Assembly (NCBI RefSeq): GCF_036084755.1
Contig: NZ_CP107968.1
Location: 2,796,501 to 2,860,500, forward strand
Direction of reading: 5' to 3'
Length of the DNA: 64,000 nucleotides
From: Streptomyces sp. NBC_00370
GTDB taxonomy: Bacteria; Actinomycetota; Actinomycetes; Streptomycetales; Streptomycetaceae
Shown: positions 8,202 through 16,348 of the stretch, piece after piece
Layout: each line of letters starts with the position of its first letter
How positions within the stretch are numbered: position 1 is the stretch's first letter
The notes under the pieces: model-generated
What the model saw: only the letters and a program-made list of their open reading frames with translations
Databases searched by the model: none
Told to the model about the DNA's origin: nothing
Position numbers and translations under genes: made by a program

Positions 8202-9056
8202 TCAGTTCCCGGTCTCCGGCTTGGCGGAGCGTGGCGACTTCTGCCGCGGCTGCTTCCGCAGTGACTGCTTCCGCGGTTCCTTCTCCCGGGCCGGCCGCTG
8301 CCACGGGTAGCCCGCGCCGCGCGTGGCGTCCGTCGGTCCGATCGCCTGCGGCCCCTCGGCGGGCGGCGGTTCCGGCCAGGTCTGGTCGACCACCGTGGGA
8401 TTCTCGTCCTGCGGCACGTTCGAGCCCTGCGGCACGGTCGAGCCGTACGCCGCGTTCGAGCCCTGGGCCGCGTTCGAGCCGTACGGCACGTTCGAGCCGT
8501 GCGGCGGCTCGGCCGCCGTCCAGTGCCGCAGCGCGCCCGACTCCACGTCGATCTGGCTGGTCAGCGTGGACAGGTCATCGTCGGCGAACCTCCTGGCCCG
8601 GTCCCGCGCCGCCCAGCGCAGCGAGTCCGCCGAGTGCGTGATGCTGTCCGTACGGTCGCGCAGCTCCTGGAGCCGCTCGGCGATCCTCTTGCGGTCCGGG
8701 TCCCGCTCCAGCTGCTTCAGCTCGGCGTCCAGCTCGTGGCCATGGACGCTGAGCCGCTGGAAGAGTCCGATCGACTCGGAGAGCGATGCGTCCTCGGGGA
8801 CGCCGGCCTGCAGCGCTTCCTGCGTCGCCCGCATGGACGTCCGCAGCCGCAGCCGCAGCTGGGCCAGCTCGCCCTGCACCCCCGGCTGCCCGAAGCTCTT
8901 GGCCCGCAGGGCGGTGTCCTCGACCGTACGGCGCGCCTGCGTGACCGTACGGTCCACGCTGCGCCGGGCCGCTCCGACGGCCTTGACGGTCACATACGCC
9001 CCGGCGACGACGAAGGCGACGAAGAGCAGCACCAGGATCAGGATGACGGCTTCCAT
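8202..9056 (-). CDS. Membrane-anchored coiled-coil protein, Streptomyces hypothetical
   Basis: A 284-residue protein with a single N-terminal membrane helix (residues 3-25, VILILVLLFVAFVVAGAYVT). A long charged helical region follows (about 30-165, with many heptad-like L, E and R residues), so a coiled coil is likely. The tail is low complexity with five imperfect G-S-N/T units (HGSNVPY, GSNAAQ, GSNAAY, GSTVPQ, GSNVPQ; about residues 185-215) and a very basic C-terminus (RKQSLRKQPRQKSPRS). Topology is probably N-out, with the coiled coil and basic tail in the cytoplasm. Function unknown; it lies between leuS and degV on the same strand. Confidence 0.8.
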   Translation of the reverse strand: MEAVILILVLLFVAFVVAGAYVTVKAVGAARRSVDRTVTQARRTVEDTALRAKSFGQPGVQGELAQLRLRLRTSMRATQEALQAGVPEDASLSESIGLFQRLSVHGHELDAELKQLERDPDRKRIAERLQELRDRTDSITHSADSLRWAARDRARRFADDDLSTLTSQIDVESGALRHWTAAEPPHGSNVPYGSNAAQGSNAAYGSTVPQGSNVPQDENPTVVDQTWPEPPPAEGPQAIGPTDATRGAGYPWQRPAREKEPRKQSLRKQPRQKSPRSAKPETGN

Positions 9057-9101
9057 GGGCGGCCCTCCGCAGTCGGTGTCGTCCTACCACCGTAAACGGA
9101 C

Positions 9102-9142
9102 GGGGCAGGCCGGGGGTTCCATCCGAACCCCCAACCTGCCCC
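9102..9142 (-). terminator. Terminator of leuS
   Basis: A long hairpin with arms 9102-9119 and 9125-9142, 18 bp with only two G-U pairs and a short loop. It lies about 50 bp past the leuS stop and separates leuS from the 8202 gene. No strong U-run. Confidence 0.75.
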
Positions 9143-9193
9143 TAAGGGACGCCCCTATGCGCAGGACGGCTCTCCGTACGCGCGGGACAGCTC

Positions 9194-12082
9194 CTACGCG
9201 GTAACGATGTTGACCAGCTTCGGCGCCCGCACGACCACCTTGCGGATATCCGCACCGCCCAGCGCCGCCACCACGTCCGCGTCACCCAGCGCCAGCGTCT
9301 CCAGCTCGGCGTCCGAGATCGAGGGGGAGACCTCCAGCCGCGCCTTCACCTTGCCCTTGATCTGCACCACGCAGATGACCGACTCGTCCACGACGTACGC
9401 CGGGTCGGCCACGGGGTAGTCGTGGTGGACCACCGAGTCGGTGTGCCCCAGCTTGCGCCACAGCTCCTCGGAGATGTGCGGCGCCAGCGGCGCGACCAGC
9501 AGCACCAGCCGCTCGGCCACGGACCTCGGCACCGGCCCCCGCGTCTTCGTCAGGTGGTTGTTCAGCTCGGTGACCTTGGCGATGGCGGTGTTGAACCGCA
9601 GTCCCGCCATGTCGTGCGAGACCCCGTCGATCGCCTTGTGCAGCGCGCGCAGCGTCGGCACGTCGGGCTCCGTGTCGGCGACGTTGACCTCGCCCGTCGT
9701 CTCGTCCACGACATTGCGCCACAGCCGCTGCAGCAGCCGGTACTGGCCGACGACGGCCCGGGTGTCCCACGGCCGCGCCACGTCCAGCGGGCCCATCGCC
9801 ATCTCGTACAGCCGCAGCGTGTCCGCGCCGTAGTCGGCGAAGATCTCGTCGGGCGTGACCGCGTTCTTCAGGGACTTGCCCATCTTGCCCAGCACCCGGC
9901 TGACCTGCTGGCCCTCGTACCAGTAGGTGCCGTCGCGCTCCTCGACCTCGGCGGCCGGCACCGCGATACCGCGGGCGTCCCGGTAGACGAACGCCTGGAT
10001 CATGCCCTGGTTGTACAGCTTGTGGAACGGCTCGACCGACGAGACATGGCCCAGGTCGAACAGCACCTTGGACCAGAACCGCGCGTACAGCAGGTGCAGA
10101 ACGGCGTGCTCCTGGCCGCCCACGTACAGGTCGACGCCGCCGTGCGGCATGCCCTCGCGCGGGCCCATCCAGTACTGCTCGATGGCCGGGTCGACCAGCT
10201 TCTCGTCGTTGTGCGGGTCCAGGTAGCGCAGCTCGTACCAGCACGAACCGGCCCAGTTCGGCATGGTGTTGGTCTCGCGGCGGTAGCGCTTGACGCCTTC
10301 GCCGCGGCCCAGGTCCAGCTCGACGTCGACCCAGTCCTCGTTGCGCGACAGCGGGGTCTCGGGCTTGGTGTCCGCGTCGTCGGGGTCGAAGGTGCGTGGC
10401 GAGTAGTCGTCAACTTCCGGCAGTTCCAGCGGCAGCATCGACTCGGGCAGCGAGTGCGCGATGCCGTCCTCGTCGTAGACGATCGGGAACGGCTCGCCCC
10501 AGTAGCGCTGCCGGCTGAACAGCCAGTCGCGCAGCCGGAAGTTGACGGTGCCCTCGCCGATGCCGCGCTCGGCCAGCCATTCCGTGATCCGCGCCTTGGC
10601 CTCGACCACGCCCAGACCGTCCAGGGTGATGTCGGTGCCCGTCGAGTTGACGAGGCGGGCGTCGTACGAGACGAACGCGTCGTCCCACTCCGCCGCGTCG
10701 GTCGACCGGCCGTCGGTCGGCTCGACCACACAGCGCACCGGCAGTTCGAAGGCGCGCGCGAAGGCGAAGTCCCGGCTGTCGTGCGCGGGGACGGCCATGA
10801 TCGCGCCCGTGCCGTACCCCATCAGGACGTAGTCGGCGATGAAGACCGGGACTTGCTCGCCGCTGACCGGGTTGGTCGCGTAAGCGCCGGTGAAGACACC
10901 GGTCTTGTCCTTGGCCTCGGCCTGCCGCTCGACGTCGGACTTGGCCGCGGCCTGCTTACGGTACGCGTCGACGGCGTCGACGGGCGTCGCGTGACCGCCG
11001 GTCCACACCTGGTGCGTGTCGGCGGGCCAGGCGGCGGGGACGATCTTCTCGACCAGCTCGTGCTCCGGCGCCAGCACCATGTACGTGGCCCCGAACAGGG
11101 TGTCCTGACGGGTCGTGAAGACCGTGATCGCGTCCGTGCCGCCCGCGGCGTCCACGACGGGGAAGTTGACGCGCGCGCCCTCACTGCGCCCGATCCAGTT
11201 GCGCTGCTGCAGCTTGATCGCCTCGGGCCAGTCCAGCTCGTCCAGGTCGTCCAGCAGCCGGTCGGCGTAGGCGGTGATGCGCATGTTCCACTGGCGCAGC
11301 TTGGCCTTGAACACGGGGAAGTTGCCGCGCTCGGAGCGGCCGTCGGCGGTCACTTCCTCGTTGGCCAGGACGGTGCCCAGCCCCGGCGCCCAGTTGACGG
11401 GCGCGTCCGAGGCGTACGCCAGCCGGTACTCGCCCAGGACGTCGGCGCGCTCCCGCTCCGTCAGTCCGTTCCAGGGGCGCCCGTCGGGGGTCTCCCGCTG
11501 TCCGGTCTCGAACTGCGCGACCAGCTCCTCGATGGGGCGCGCCTTGTCGGCGTCCTTGTCGTACCAGGAGTTGAAGATCTGGACGAAGATCCACTGGGTC
11601 CAGCGGTAGAAGTCGGGGTCGATCGTGGCGACCGACCTCCGCTTGTCGTGGCCCAGGCCCAGCCGGCGCAGCTGGCGCTTCATGTTCTCCATGGCGGCCT
11701 CGGTCGACACCCGGGGGTGCGTACCGGTGGCGACGGCGTGCTGCTCTGCGGGCAGGCCGAAGGCGTCGAAGCCCAGCGTGTGCAGGACGTTGTAGCCGGT
11801 CATGCGCTGGTGCCTGGCGAAGACGTCGGTGGCGATGTACCCCAGCGGGTGCCCGACGTGCAGGCCGACACCGGACGGGTACGGGAACATGTCCATGATG
11901 AACTTCTTGGGCCTGGCCACCAGGGCGGGGTCGCCCGCCAGCTCCCCGGTCGGGTTCGGCGCCTCGTACGTGCCGTCCGCCTCCCAGACGTCCTGCCAGC
12001 GCGCCTCGATGTCGGCGGCCATGGCGGCCGTGTAGCGGTGGGGCGCCGCCGCTTCTGCGGCGGCCGAAGTGGTCTCACTCAT
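9194..12082 (-). CDS. leuS: Leucine--tRNA ligase
   Basis: A class Ia aminoacyl-tRNA synthetase charging tRNA-Leu, 962 residues. The ATP-binding HIGH motif appears as HVGH ([16 protein letters not shown], near residue 76) and the KMSKS loop as KMGKS (near residue 730). Between them lies the CP1 editing domain ([38 protein letters not shown]) that hydrolyses mischarged tRNA. The C-terminal anticodon-binding domain includes [19 protein letters not shown]. The N-terminus carries a short alanine-rich extension before [14 protein letters not shown]. It is preceded by a leucine-coding leader peptide and a strong terminator (12144-12248), implying attenuation control by leucyl-tRNA supply. Confidence 0.98.
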   Translation of the reverse strand: MSETTSAAAEAAAPHRYTAAMAADIEARWQDVWEADGTYEAPNPTGELAGDPALVARPKKFIMDMFPYPSGVGLHVGHPLGYIATDVFARHQRMTGYNVLHTLGFDAFGLPAEQHAVATGTHPRVSTEAAMENMKRQLRRLGLGHDKRRSVATIDPDFYRWTQWIFVQIFNSWYDKDADKARPIEELVAQFETGQRETPDGRPWNGLTERERADVLGEYRLAYASDAPVNWAPGLGTVLANEEVTADGRSERGNFPVFKAKLRQWNMRITAYADRLLDDLDELDWPEAIKLQQRNWIGRSEGARVNFPVVDAAGGTDAITVFTTRQDTLFGATYMVLAPEHELVEKIVPAAWPADTHQVWTGGHATPVDAVDAYRKQAAAKSDVERQAEAKDKTGVFTGAYATNPVSGEQVPVFIADYVLMGYGTGAIMAVPAHDSRDFAFARAFELPVRCVVEPTDGRSTDAAEWDDAFVSYDARLVNSTGTDITLDGLGVVEAKARITEWLAERGIGEGTVNFRLRDWLFSRQRYWGEPFPIVYDEDGIAHSLPESMLPLELPEVDDYSPRTFDPDDADTKPETPLSRNEDWVDVELDLGRGEGVKRYRRETNTMPNWAGSCWYELRYLDPHNDEKLVDPAIEQYWMGPREGMPHGGVDLYVGGQEHAVLHLLYARFWSKVLFDLGHVSSVEPFHKLYNQGMIQAFVYRDARGIAVPAAEVEERDGTYWYEGQQVSRVLGKMGKSLKNAVTPDEIFADYGADTLRLYEMAMGPLDVARPWDTRAVVGQYRLLQRLWRNVVDETTGEVNVADTEPDVPTLRALHKAIDGVSHDMAGLRFNTAIAKVTELNNHLTKTRGPVPRSVAERLVLLVAPLAPHISEELWRKLGHTDSVVHHDYPVADPAYVVDESVICVVQIKGKVKARLEVSPSISDAELETLALGDADVVAALGGADIRKVVVRAPKLVNIVTA

Positions 12083-12143
12083 GATCGTCCGAACTCCATC
12101 GATCGTCTCTGCCAGCGGTTTCCGCGATGCCGTTCAGCAAATG

Positions 12144-12168
12144 AAAAAGCCCCTCGCACAGGAGGGGC
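12144..12168 (-). terminator. leuS attenuator terminator
   Basis: On the minus strand GCCCCTC, a six-base loop, GAGGGGC and then TTTTT form a textbook intrinsic terminator inside the leuS leader, 62 bp upstream of the start codon. A terminator before the gene, together with the leader peptide at 12210-12248, indicates transcription attenuation. A competing pairing is available nearby: CCGCGCTG (12212-12219, the end of the leader peptide gene) with CAGCGCGG (12171-12178). Confidence 0.85.
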
Positions 12169-12209
12169 GCCGCGCTGGTTCCACCCGGTACGAGATCCGG
12201 TGGGACTGG

Positions 12210-12248
12210 TCAGCGCGGCTCGCTAAGCAGAAGGCGTACGGCACACAT
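12210..12248 (-). CDS. leuS leader peptide MCAVRLLLSEPR
   Basis: A 12-residue leader peptide encoded by the leuS mRNA leader: ATG 12248 to TGA 12210. It has three consecutive leucine codons, CTT CTG CTT, and CTT is rare in Streptomyces, so ribosomes should stall here when leucyl-tRNA is scarce. An in-frame TAA four codons upstream shows that this ATG is the first possible start. Its 3' end overlaps one arm of a stem that can pair next to the attenuator terminator. Attenuators of this kind have been predicted upstream of leuS in some Streptomyces; that part is recalled knowledge, while the peptide and hairpin are seen directly. Confidence 0.8.
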   Translation of the reverse strand: MCAVRLLLSEPR

Positions 12249-12523
12249 GGCTTCAGGTTACCGCAGGGCGCGGACCGTCCGCACAGGGCACATCGGCGGG
12301 CATATCGGCACCGTCCGCCGGTACGGATCATCCGCGCACGGGCCGCCACCCAACTCCCTTACGGCGCGCGCTTACCCCGCGTATCGGCGCGATACGGGGC
12401 AACCGCAACGTTGGTTGGCTCACGTTCCCCGGGTTAAACCCGCAAATGGCGTACTGGCCGGAAAGGCGCGACCTAGCATGCCGCAACGGGACCGCTTTCC
12501 CGAGCCATTCGGAGTCGACCCCC

Positions 12524-14092
12524 ATGAAACCTCATCGCAAGAACAGTTCGTCACTCCCCACGGAGCGCGGCATGAGCCGTCAGGTCCGGGGCGGGCTGAC
12601 CGTTGCCACACTGGTACTGGTACCGCTGCTGGCCATCGCGTCGGGCGACGCCTTCCGCGCCGCGCTCGACTTCACCAGCGGTGTGCTTTCCCTGCTCTCG
12701 CTGACCTCAGCGGTCGCCTGGGGCCTGATAGCCACCGACCGTTTTCTGCTGTCCTCGCGCCACCGGCTGCTCGCCCAGGGCGTCCACCGGGCGACGGCAG
12801 TGGCCTCGCTCGGGTTCCTCCTGCTCCACATCACCGTCAAGGTCTACCTCGGGCACGTGGCGCTGATCGGCGCCGTGGTGCCGTTCGGCCTCGGCGTGAC
12901 CGGCACCGGCGGCCTCATCGGCCTCGGTTCGCTCGCCGCCATCCTGATGGTTGTCACGGCCATGACCGGCGCCATGCGCAGCGCGTTCGCCCTCCCCGGG
13001 CGGTTCGCCGGGCGCTGGCGCACGATGCACATGCTGGCCTACCCGGCCTGGTGCTTCGCCCTGATGCACGGCCTCTACACCGGCCGCGCCCCGGCGACCT
13101 ACGTCGTCGTCCTGTACTGCCTGTCCCTCCTCGGGGTGGGCGCCGCCGTCTCCCTGCGGCTGCTGCCGAAGCCGGTCCAGCGGCGCATCGCCCAGCGGCT
13201 CCTTGCGCTCGCCGGCACTCGCGGTCCCGCCGAGCCCGAGCCCGCCAGGCGCGACCCGGCCGAGATGCCGCTGCCCGGTGCCACCATCACCGGATCGCCC
13301 GAGTACGAGCGGCAGTTCCAGCGGCCGTCCGCACCGTCGGCGCAGTCCATGGGCGCCTCCACCCCCCAGTCCATGGGCGCGTCCTCAGCGCAGTCGCTGG
13401 GGGCGTCGTCGGCGCAGCCGCTGGGCACCCCGCTCGGCAGGGGATTCACCCCGCCGCAGCTCGCCGCACCGACTCAGCCGGTGTACGAGTACGGGTACGA
13501 GTCGGTACGGTCCGAGCCGCTGCCGCCGCTGCCGCCCCTGCCCGACCCGCTGACCGACCCCTTCCCCGCCCCCCTGGCGGGCAGCGGCGCCGGTACCGGC
13601 ACAGGCCTGGCGGCGGGATACGCGGCCTCCCGTGGCGGCGGATCACCGTCGGCCGGAGAGATACCGCTCGCCGAACGCATCCCCATGACCGAGGAGTTGC
13701 CCGTCATCTCCGGGGTCTCCGACATCACCAGCCTCTCGGACGGCCACTCCGGCAGGCAGGGCCCCTGGCCCGCACCGCACCCGGCGCCGCCGGGGCAGTC
13801 CTTCGCACCATCCCCTCCGTCCCCGTACTCCCCGTACCCCGGCCCTTCCGATCCTTCGGGCTCTTCCCCGTACGGCCCCGGCGCGCCGTCCCCGTACGAC
13901 ACGGGCTCGATCCCGCCGTACGACCCGGGCATCAGCGCCGGGTACGACACGGGCTCGCTGCCCCCGTACAACGGCCAGGCACCGGCGTCGCCCGTCGGGC
14001 CGATGCCCGAGGCGCCCGAGCCGTCACCGGGACCGTTGTATCCGCCCCCGGCCGGGGAACCCTGGAACGCACCCGCAGGAGACCGACCGTGA
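12524..14092 (+). CDS. Ferric-reductase/cytochrome b-like membrane protein with long proline-rich tail
   Basis: A 522-residue protein (ATG 12524, preceded by GGAG at 12511). Residues about 25-225 contain six hydrophobic helices in the style of ferric-reductase-like or cytochrome b561-type domains. Histidines fall inside or beside helices (VHRATAVASLGFLLLHITVK; MHMLAYPAWCFALMHGLYTG), suitable for binding two haems. The rest, about 300 residues, is low-complexity and cytoplasmic or disordered: tandem eight-residue units A/P-Q-S-M/L-G-A-S around residues 270-300 and proline/tyrosine/glycine repeats near the end. The stop overlaps the start of the NuoF-like gene (GTGA), so the two proteins are made together and probably pass electrons between a soluble flavoprotein and membrane haem. 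Substrate unknown. Confidence 0.85.
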   Translation: MKPHRKNSSSLPTERGMSRQVRGGLTVATLVLVPLLAIASGDAFRAALDFTSGVLSLLSLTSAVAWGLIATDRFLLSSRHRLLAQGVHRATAVASLGFLLLHITVKVYLGHVALIGAVVPFGLGVTGTGGLIGLGSLAAILMVVTAMTGAMRSAFALPGRFAGRWRTMHMLAYPAWCFALMHGLYTGRAPATYVVVLYCLSLLGVGAAVSLRLLPKPVQRRIAQRLLALAGTRGPAEPEPARRDPAEMPLPGATITGSPEYERQFQRPSAPSAQSMGASTPQSMGASSAQSLGASSAQPLGTPLGRGFTPPQLAAPTQPVYEYGYESVRSEPLPPLPPLPDPLTDPFPAPLAGSGAGTGTGLAAGYAASRGGGSPSAGEIPLAERIPMTEELPVISGVSDITSLSDGHSGRQGPWPAPHPAPPGQSFAPSPPSPYSPYPGPSDPSGSSPYGPGAPSPYDTGSIPPYDPGISAGYDTGSLPPYNGQAPASPVGPMPEAPEPSPGPLYPPPAGEPWNAPAGDRP

Positions 14093-15681
14093 ACGTCCCG
14101 CTCCCCGATGTCCCCGAAGTCCGGGTTGTCGGCCTTCCCCAGCTGACCCAGGGCTTCGACCTGGTAGAACGGCTCGATCTCTCCATGCACCTGAAGGTGC
14201 ACGGACCCCTCCAGCCGGTGACGGGAGAGCGCCTCGCCCAGCTCGCCGAGCACATATCCCTGCGCGGCAGAGGTGGCGCGGGCTTCCCCTTCGGCACCAA
14301 GCTGCGGGCCGTCGCCCAGGCCTCGATACGCCGCGGGGTACGCCCCGTCGTCGTCATCAACGGCAGTGAGGGCGAACCCGCCTGCCGCAAGGACACCGTG
14401 CTGCTCAACCGCGCCCCGCACCTCATCCTCGACGGGGCGCTGCTGGCGGCCGAGGCGCTGGGCGCCAGGACCCTGATCATCGCCGTCACCCGCAACTCGA
14501 CCGAGATGTCGATGCGCGACGCGCTCGCCGAGCGCGGGCTCACCGACCGGCGCGGGCGTCAGCTGCGGGCCCGGATCGTCCGTACCCCCGAGCGCATGGT
14601 CTCGGGCGAGGCGTCCTCCGTGATCCGCGCCATCGGCGGCGGTCCCGCGCTGCCCGCGGGCCGCCGCGAGCGGGCCGCCGAGTCGGGCGTCAACGGCGCC
14701 CCGACGCTGCTGTCCAACGCCGAGACGTTCGCCCAGCTCGCCGTGGCCGCCAGGATCGGGGCCCGGCGCTACGCCCACACCGGCCTGGAGTCCGAGCCCG
14801 GCACGGTCATGCTCACGGTCTCCGGCGCCGTGGCGCGGCCGCTGGTCATCGAGGTGCCGACGGGCGTGCCGCTGCGGTACGTCCTCCAGATGGCGGGCGC
14901 ACCGCCGCTCCCCCAGGGCGTGCTGACCGGCGGCTACCACGGCAACTGGATCGACGCGGTCTCCGCGCACGACGCCGCCGTCTCGCGCGACTCCCTGGCC
15001 GCCGTGGGCGGTTCACTGGGCGCGGGCGCGATCCTGCCGATCGGCCCCGAGACCTGCCCGCTCGGCGAGGCGCTGCGCGTGGCCAACTGGCTGGCCGCCG
15101 AGACCGCCGGCCAGTGCGGCCCCTGCCGTCTCGGTCTGCCCGCGGCGGCGGGCGGCCTGTCCGACGTGATCAACGGCGGCGGCCCCGCGGCCCTTGAGGC
15201 GCTGCGCGCGGTCACCCAGGCCGTCAAGGGCCGCGGCGCGTGCAAGCACCCCGACGGCTCGGCGCGGTTCTTCGCCTCCACCCTCTCGGCGTTCACCGAC
15301 GACCTGGCGGCGCACGTCCTGGACGGCGGCTGCGGACGCGAGACGACCGGCGTGCTCCCGCTGCCGGGCCCCGGCTACCAGGACGCGGTGGAGTCCATCC
15401 CGAGCGGCGAGAAGATCGCCGTCGACTGGACGCTGTGCCAGGGCCACGGCCTGTGCGCCGACATCATCCCCGAGCTGATCCGGCTCGGCCCCGACGGCTT
15501 CCCCGCCCTCGCCGACGCCGACATACCCATGCATCTGCGGGGCCGCGCGCAGCGCGCCGTACGCCGCTGCCCCGCCCTGGCCCTGCGCATCGAGCAGCCG
15601 GCCCCCCAGCGCCGCCCGGCCCGCGCCGCCCTCCCCCCGGCGAGCGGCGGCCGCAAGGCCCTTGGCCCCGGCCGCGGTTAA
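14089..15681 (+). CDS. NuoF-like iron-sulfur flavoprotein with C-terminal ferredoxin domain
   Basis: A 530-residue relative of the NADH-binding subunit of complex I (NuoF). GTG 14089, with AGGAG upstream, overlaps the previous stop. The FMN/NADH domain shows LRGRGGAGFPFGTK and INGSEGEPACRKDT; the SLBB domain is around TVMLTVSGAVARPLVIEVPT. The NuoF [4Fe-4S] domain has GQCGPCRLGLP near residue 343 and KGRGACKHPDGS later. After that comes a short ferredoxin-like segment with C-x5-C (LCQGHGLC, near 449) and a distal RRCPALAL, the pattern of a [3Fe-4S] ferredoxin. No NuoE or NuoG partner is nearby, so it is not complex I. With the haem-like membrane partner it probably forms an NAD(P)H-linked electron-transfer unit. 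Confidence 0.87.
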   Translation: MNVPLPDVPEVRVVGLPQLTQGFDLVERLDLSMHLKVHGPLQPVTGERLAQLAEHISLRGRGGAGFPFGTKLRAVAQASIRRGVRPVVVINGSEGEPACRKDTVLLNRAPHLILDGALLAAEALGARTLIIAVTRNSTEMSMRDALAERGLTDRRGRQLRARIVRTPERMVSGEASSVIRAIGGGPALPAGRRERAAESGVNGAPTLLSNAETFAQLAVAARIGARRYAHTGLESEPGTVMLTVSGAVARPLVIEVPTGVPLRYVLQMAGAPPLPQGVLTGGYHGNWIDAVSAHDAAVSRDSLAAVGGSLGAGAILPIGPETCPLGEALRVANWLAAETAGQCGPCRLGLPAAAGGLSDVINGGGPAALEALRAVTQAVKGRGACKHPDGSARFFASTLSAFTDDLAAHVLDGGCGRETTGVLPLPGPGYQDAVESIPSGEKIAVDWTLCQGHGLCADIIPELIRLGPDGFPALADADIPMHLRGRAQRAVRRCPALALRIEQPAPQRRPARAALPPASGGRKALGPGRG

Positions 15682-15702
15682 CCGGCCCCGGCAGCACAGC
15701 GA

Positions 15703-15735
15703 GAAGCGGGCCACCCGATCCGGGTGGCCCGCTTC
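15703..15735 (+). terminator. Terminator of the cytochrome/NuoF-like operon
   Basis: Perfect hairpin: GAAGCGGGCCACCCG (15703-15717), a three-base loop, and the exact complement at 15721-15735. It begins 22 bp after the NuoF-like stop codon and also lies 20 bp beyond the 3' end of the convergent tRNA-Ala gene, so it may act in both directions. Confidence 0.85.
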
Positions 15736-15754
15736 ACTGTGACGCTGTGGGTTG

Positions 15755-15827
15755 TGGAGCTAAGGAGAATTGAACTCCTGACCTCCTGCATGCCATGCAG
15801 GCGCTCTACCAACTGAGCTATAGCCCC
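15755..15827 (-). tRNA. tRNA-Ala (anticodon GGC)
   Basis: A 73-base minus-strand sequence folds as a standard cloverleaf: acceptor GGGGCTA/TAGCTCC with discriminator A, D-arm GCTCAGTTGGTAGAGC, anticodon stem CCTGC/GCAGG around loop ATGGCAT (anticodon GGC, reading GCC), and T-arm with GTTCAATTC. CCA is not encoded. An identical copy lies at 18815-18887. Confidence 0.97.
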
Positions 15828-15857
15828 TTGCGACATCGAGAACATTACACGGTGGCG

Positions 15858-16091
15858 TCAGGCCGTGGCGAACGAGTAGAACCGCTTGAGCGTGCAGTGC
15901 TCGTCGAGGAGGCGGCCGTAGATCGGTTCGCCCTCCAATTCGCGGTAGGTCTCGATGGGGTCACCTTTTATGATCAGCGCCCGCGCGCACTCCTCGCACC
16001 AGTACTGAAAGTCGTGATTGAGGGGATCCATGTCCCTGACGATGGGCGTACCACTGCCGCACCAGTCGCATTTACGCCTGTGGGCACCCAT
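15858..16091 (-). CDS. Small zinc-ribbon-like hypothetical protein
   Basis: A 77-residue protein (ATG 16091; an in-frame TTG sits one codon earlier). Two cysteine pairs, C-x2-C in RRKCDWCGSG and C-x2-C in QYWCEECARA, about 25 residues apart, suggest a four-cysteine zinc ribbon. Function unknown. It begins four bases after the stop of the 16095 gene, which also encodes a C-x2-C/C-x2-C protein, so the two are probably translated together. Both lie just inside the segment bounded by duplicate tRNA-Ala genes. Confidence 0.75.
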   Translation of the reverse strand: MGAHRRKCDWCGSGTPIVRDMDPLNHDFQYWCEECARALIIKGDPIETYRELEGEPIYGRLLDEHCTLKRFYSFATA

Positions 16092-16094
16092 CAA

Positions 16095-16259
16095 TCAGCT
16101 CCAGCTGTGGCCGCAGGCCGTGCACACGTAAGAAACTCCACCGTTGTCGCCGAGCACTTGGGCCACATGGGACGAACCGCACGTAGGACAGCTGAGGCGG
16201 GAGTGGTCGTCCGCCGTGGTGAGCGGGGCATCGGCCTCCTCGATGCTGCTCGCGGACAT
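16095..16259 (-). CDS. 54-residue zinc-finger-like protein
   Basis: A very small protein starting MSASSIEEADAPLTTADDHS at ATG 16259, with GGGAGA seven bases upstream. Its C-terminal half is a compact zinc ribbon: C-P-T-C (SRLSCPTCGSS) and C-T-A-C (VSYVCTACGHSWS) about 20 residues apart. Such short ribbons are found in nucleic-acid-binding and regulatory proteins, but nothing specific can be said. It lies immediately upstream of the 15858 gene in the same direction. Confidence 0.75.
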   Translation of the reverse strand: MSASSIEEADAPLTTADDHSRLSCPTCGSSHVAQVLGDNGGVSYVCTACGHSWS

Positions 16260-16348
16260 CGTGCTCTCCCTCCCGGACCGCGCCGGCGTCCCCCTCCGGC
16301 CGTCCGATTCTGCCACGGCCTGGCAAGGGGGTCAGCCGGAAATCGCAG

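Noticed and set aside
9422..12226. A 934-codon frame antisense to leuS, and similar long frames opposite obg, the radical SAM gene and the wall locus.
   Set aside because: No domain likeness; composition typical of the complementary strand of GC-rich genes.
12144..12248. T-box riboswitch before leuS (minus strand GGGTGGAACC resembles the T-box sequence).
   Set aside because: The leader is short, no specifier stem-loop with a leucine codon is present, and the U-G-G-A bulge would not pair with the A-C-C-A end of tRNA-Leu. The leucine leader peptide plus terminator explains the region better.
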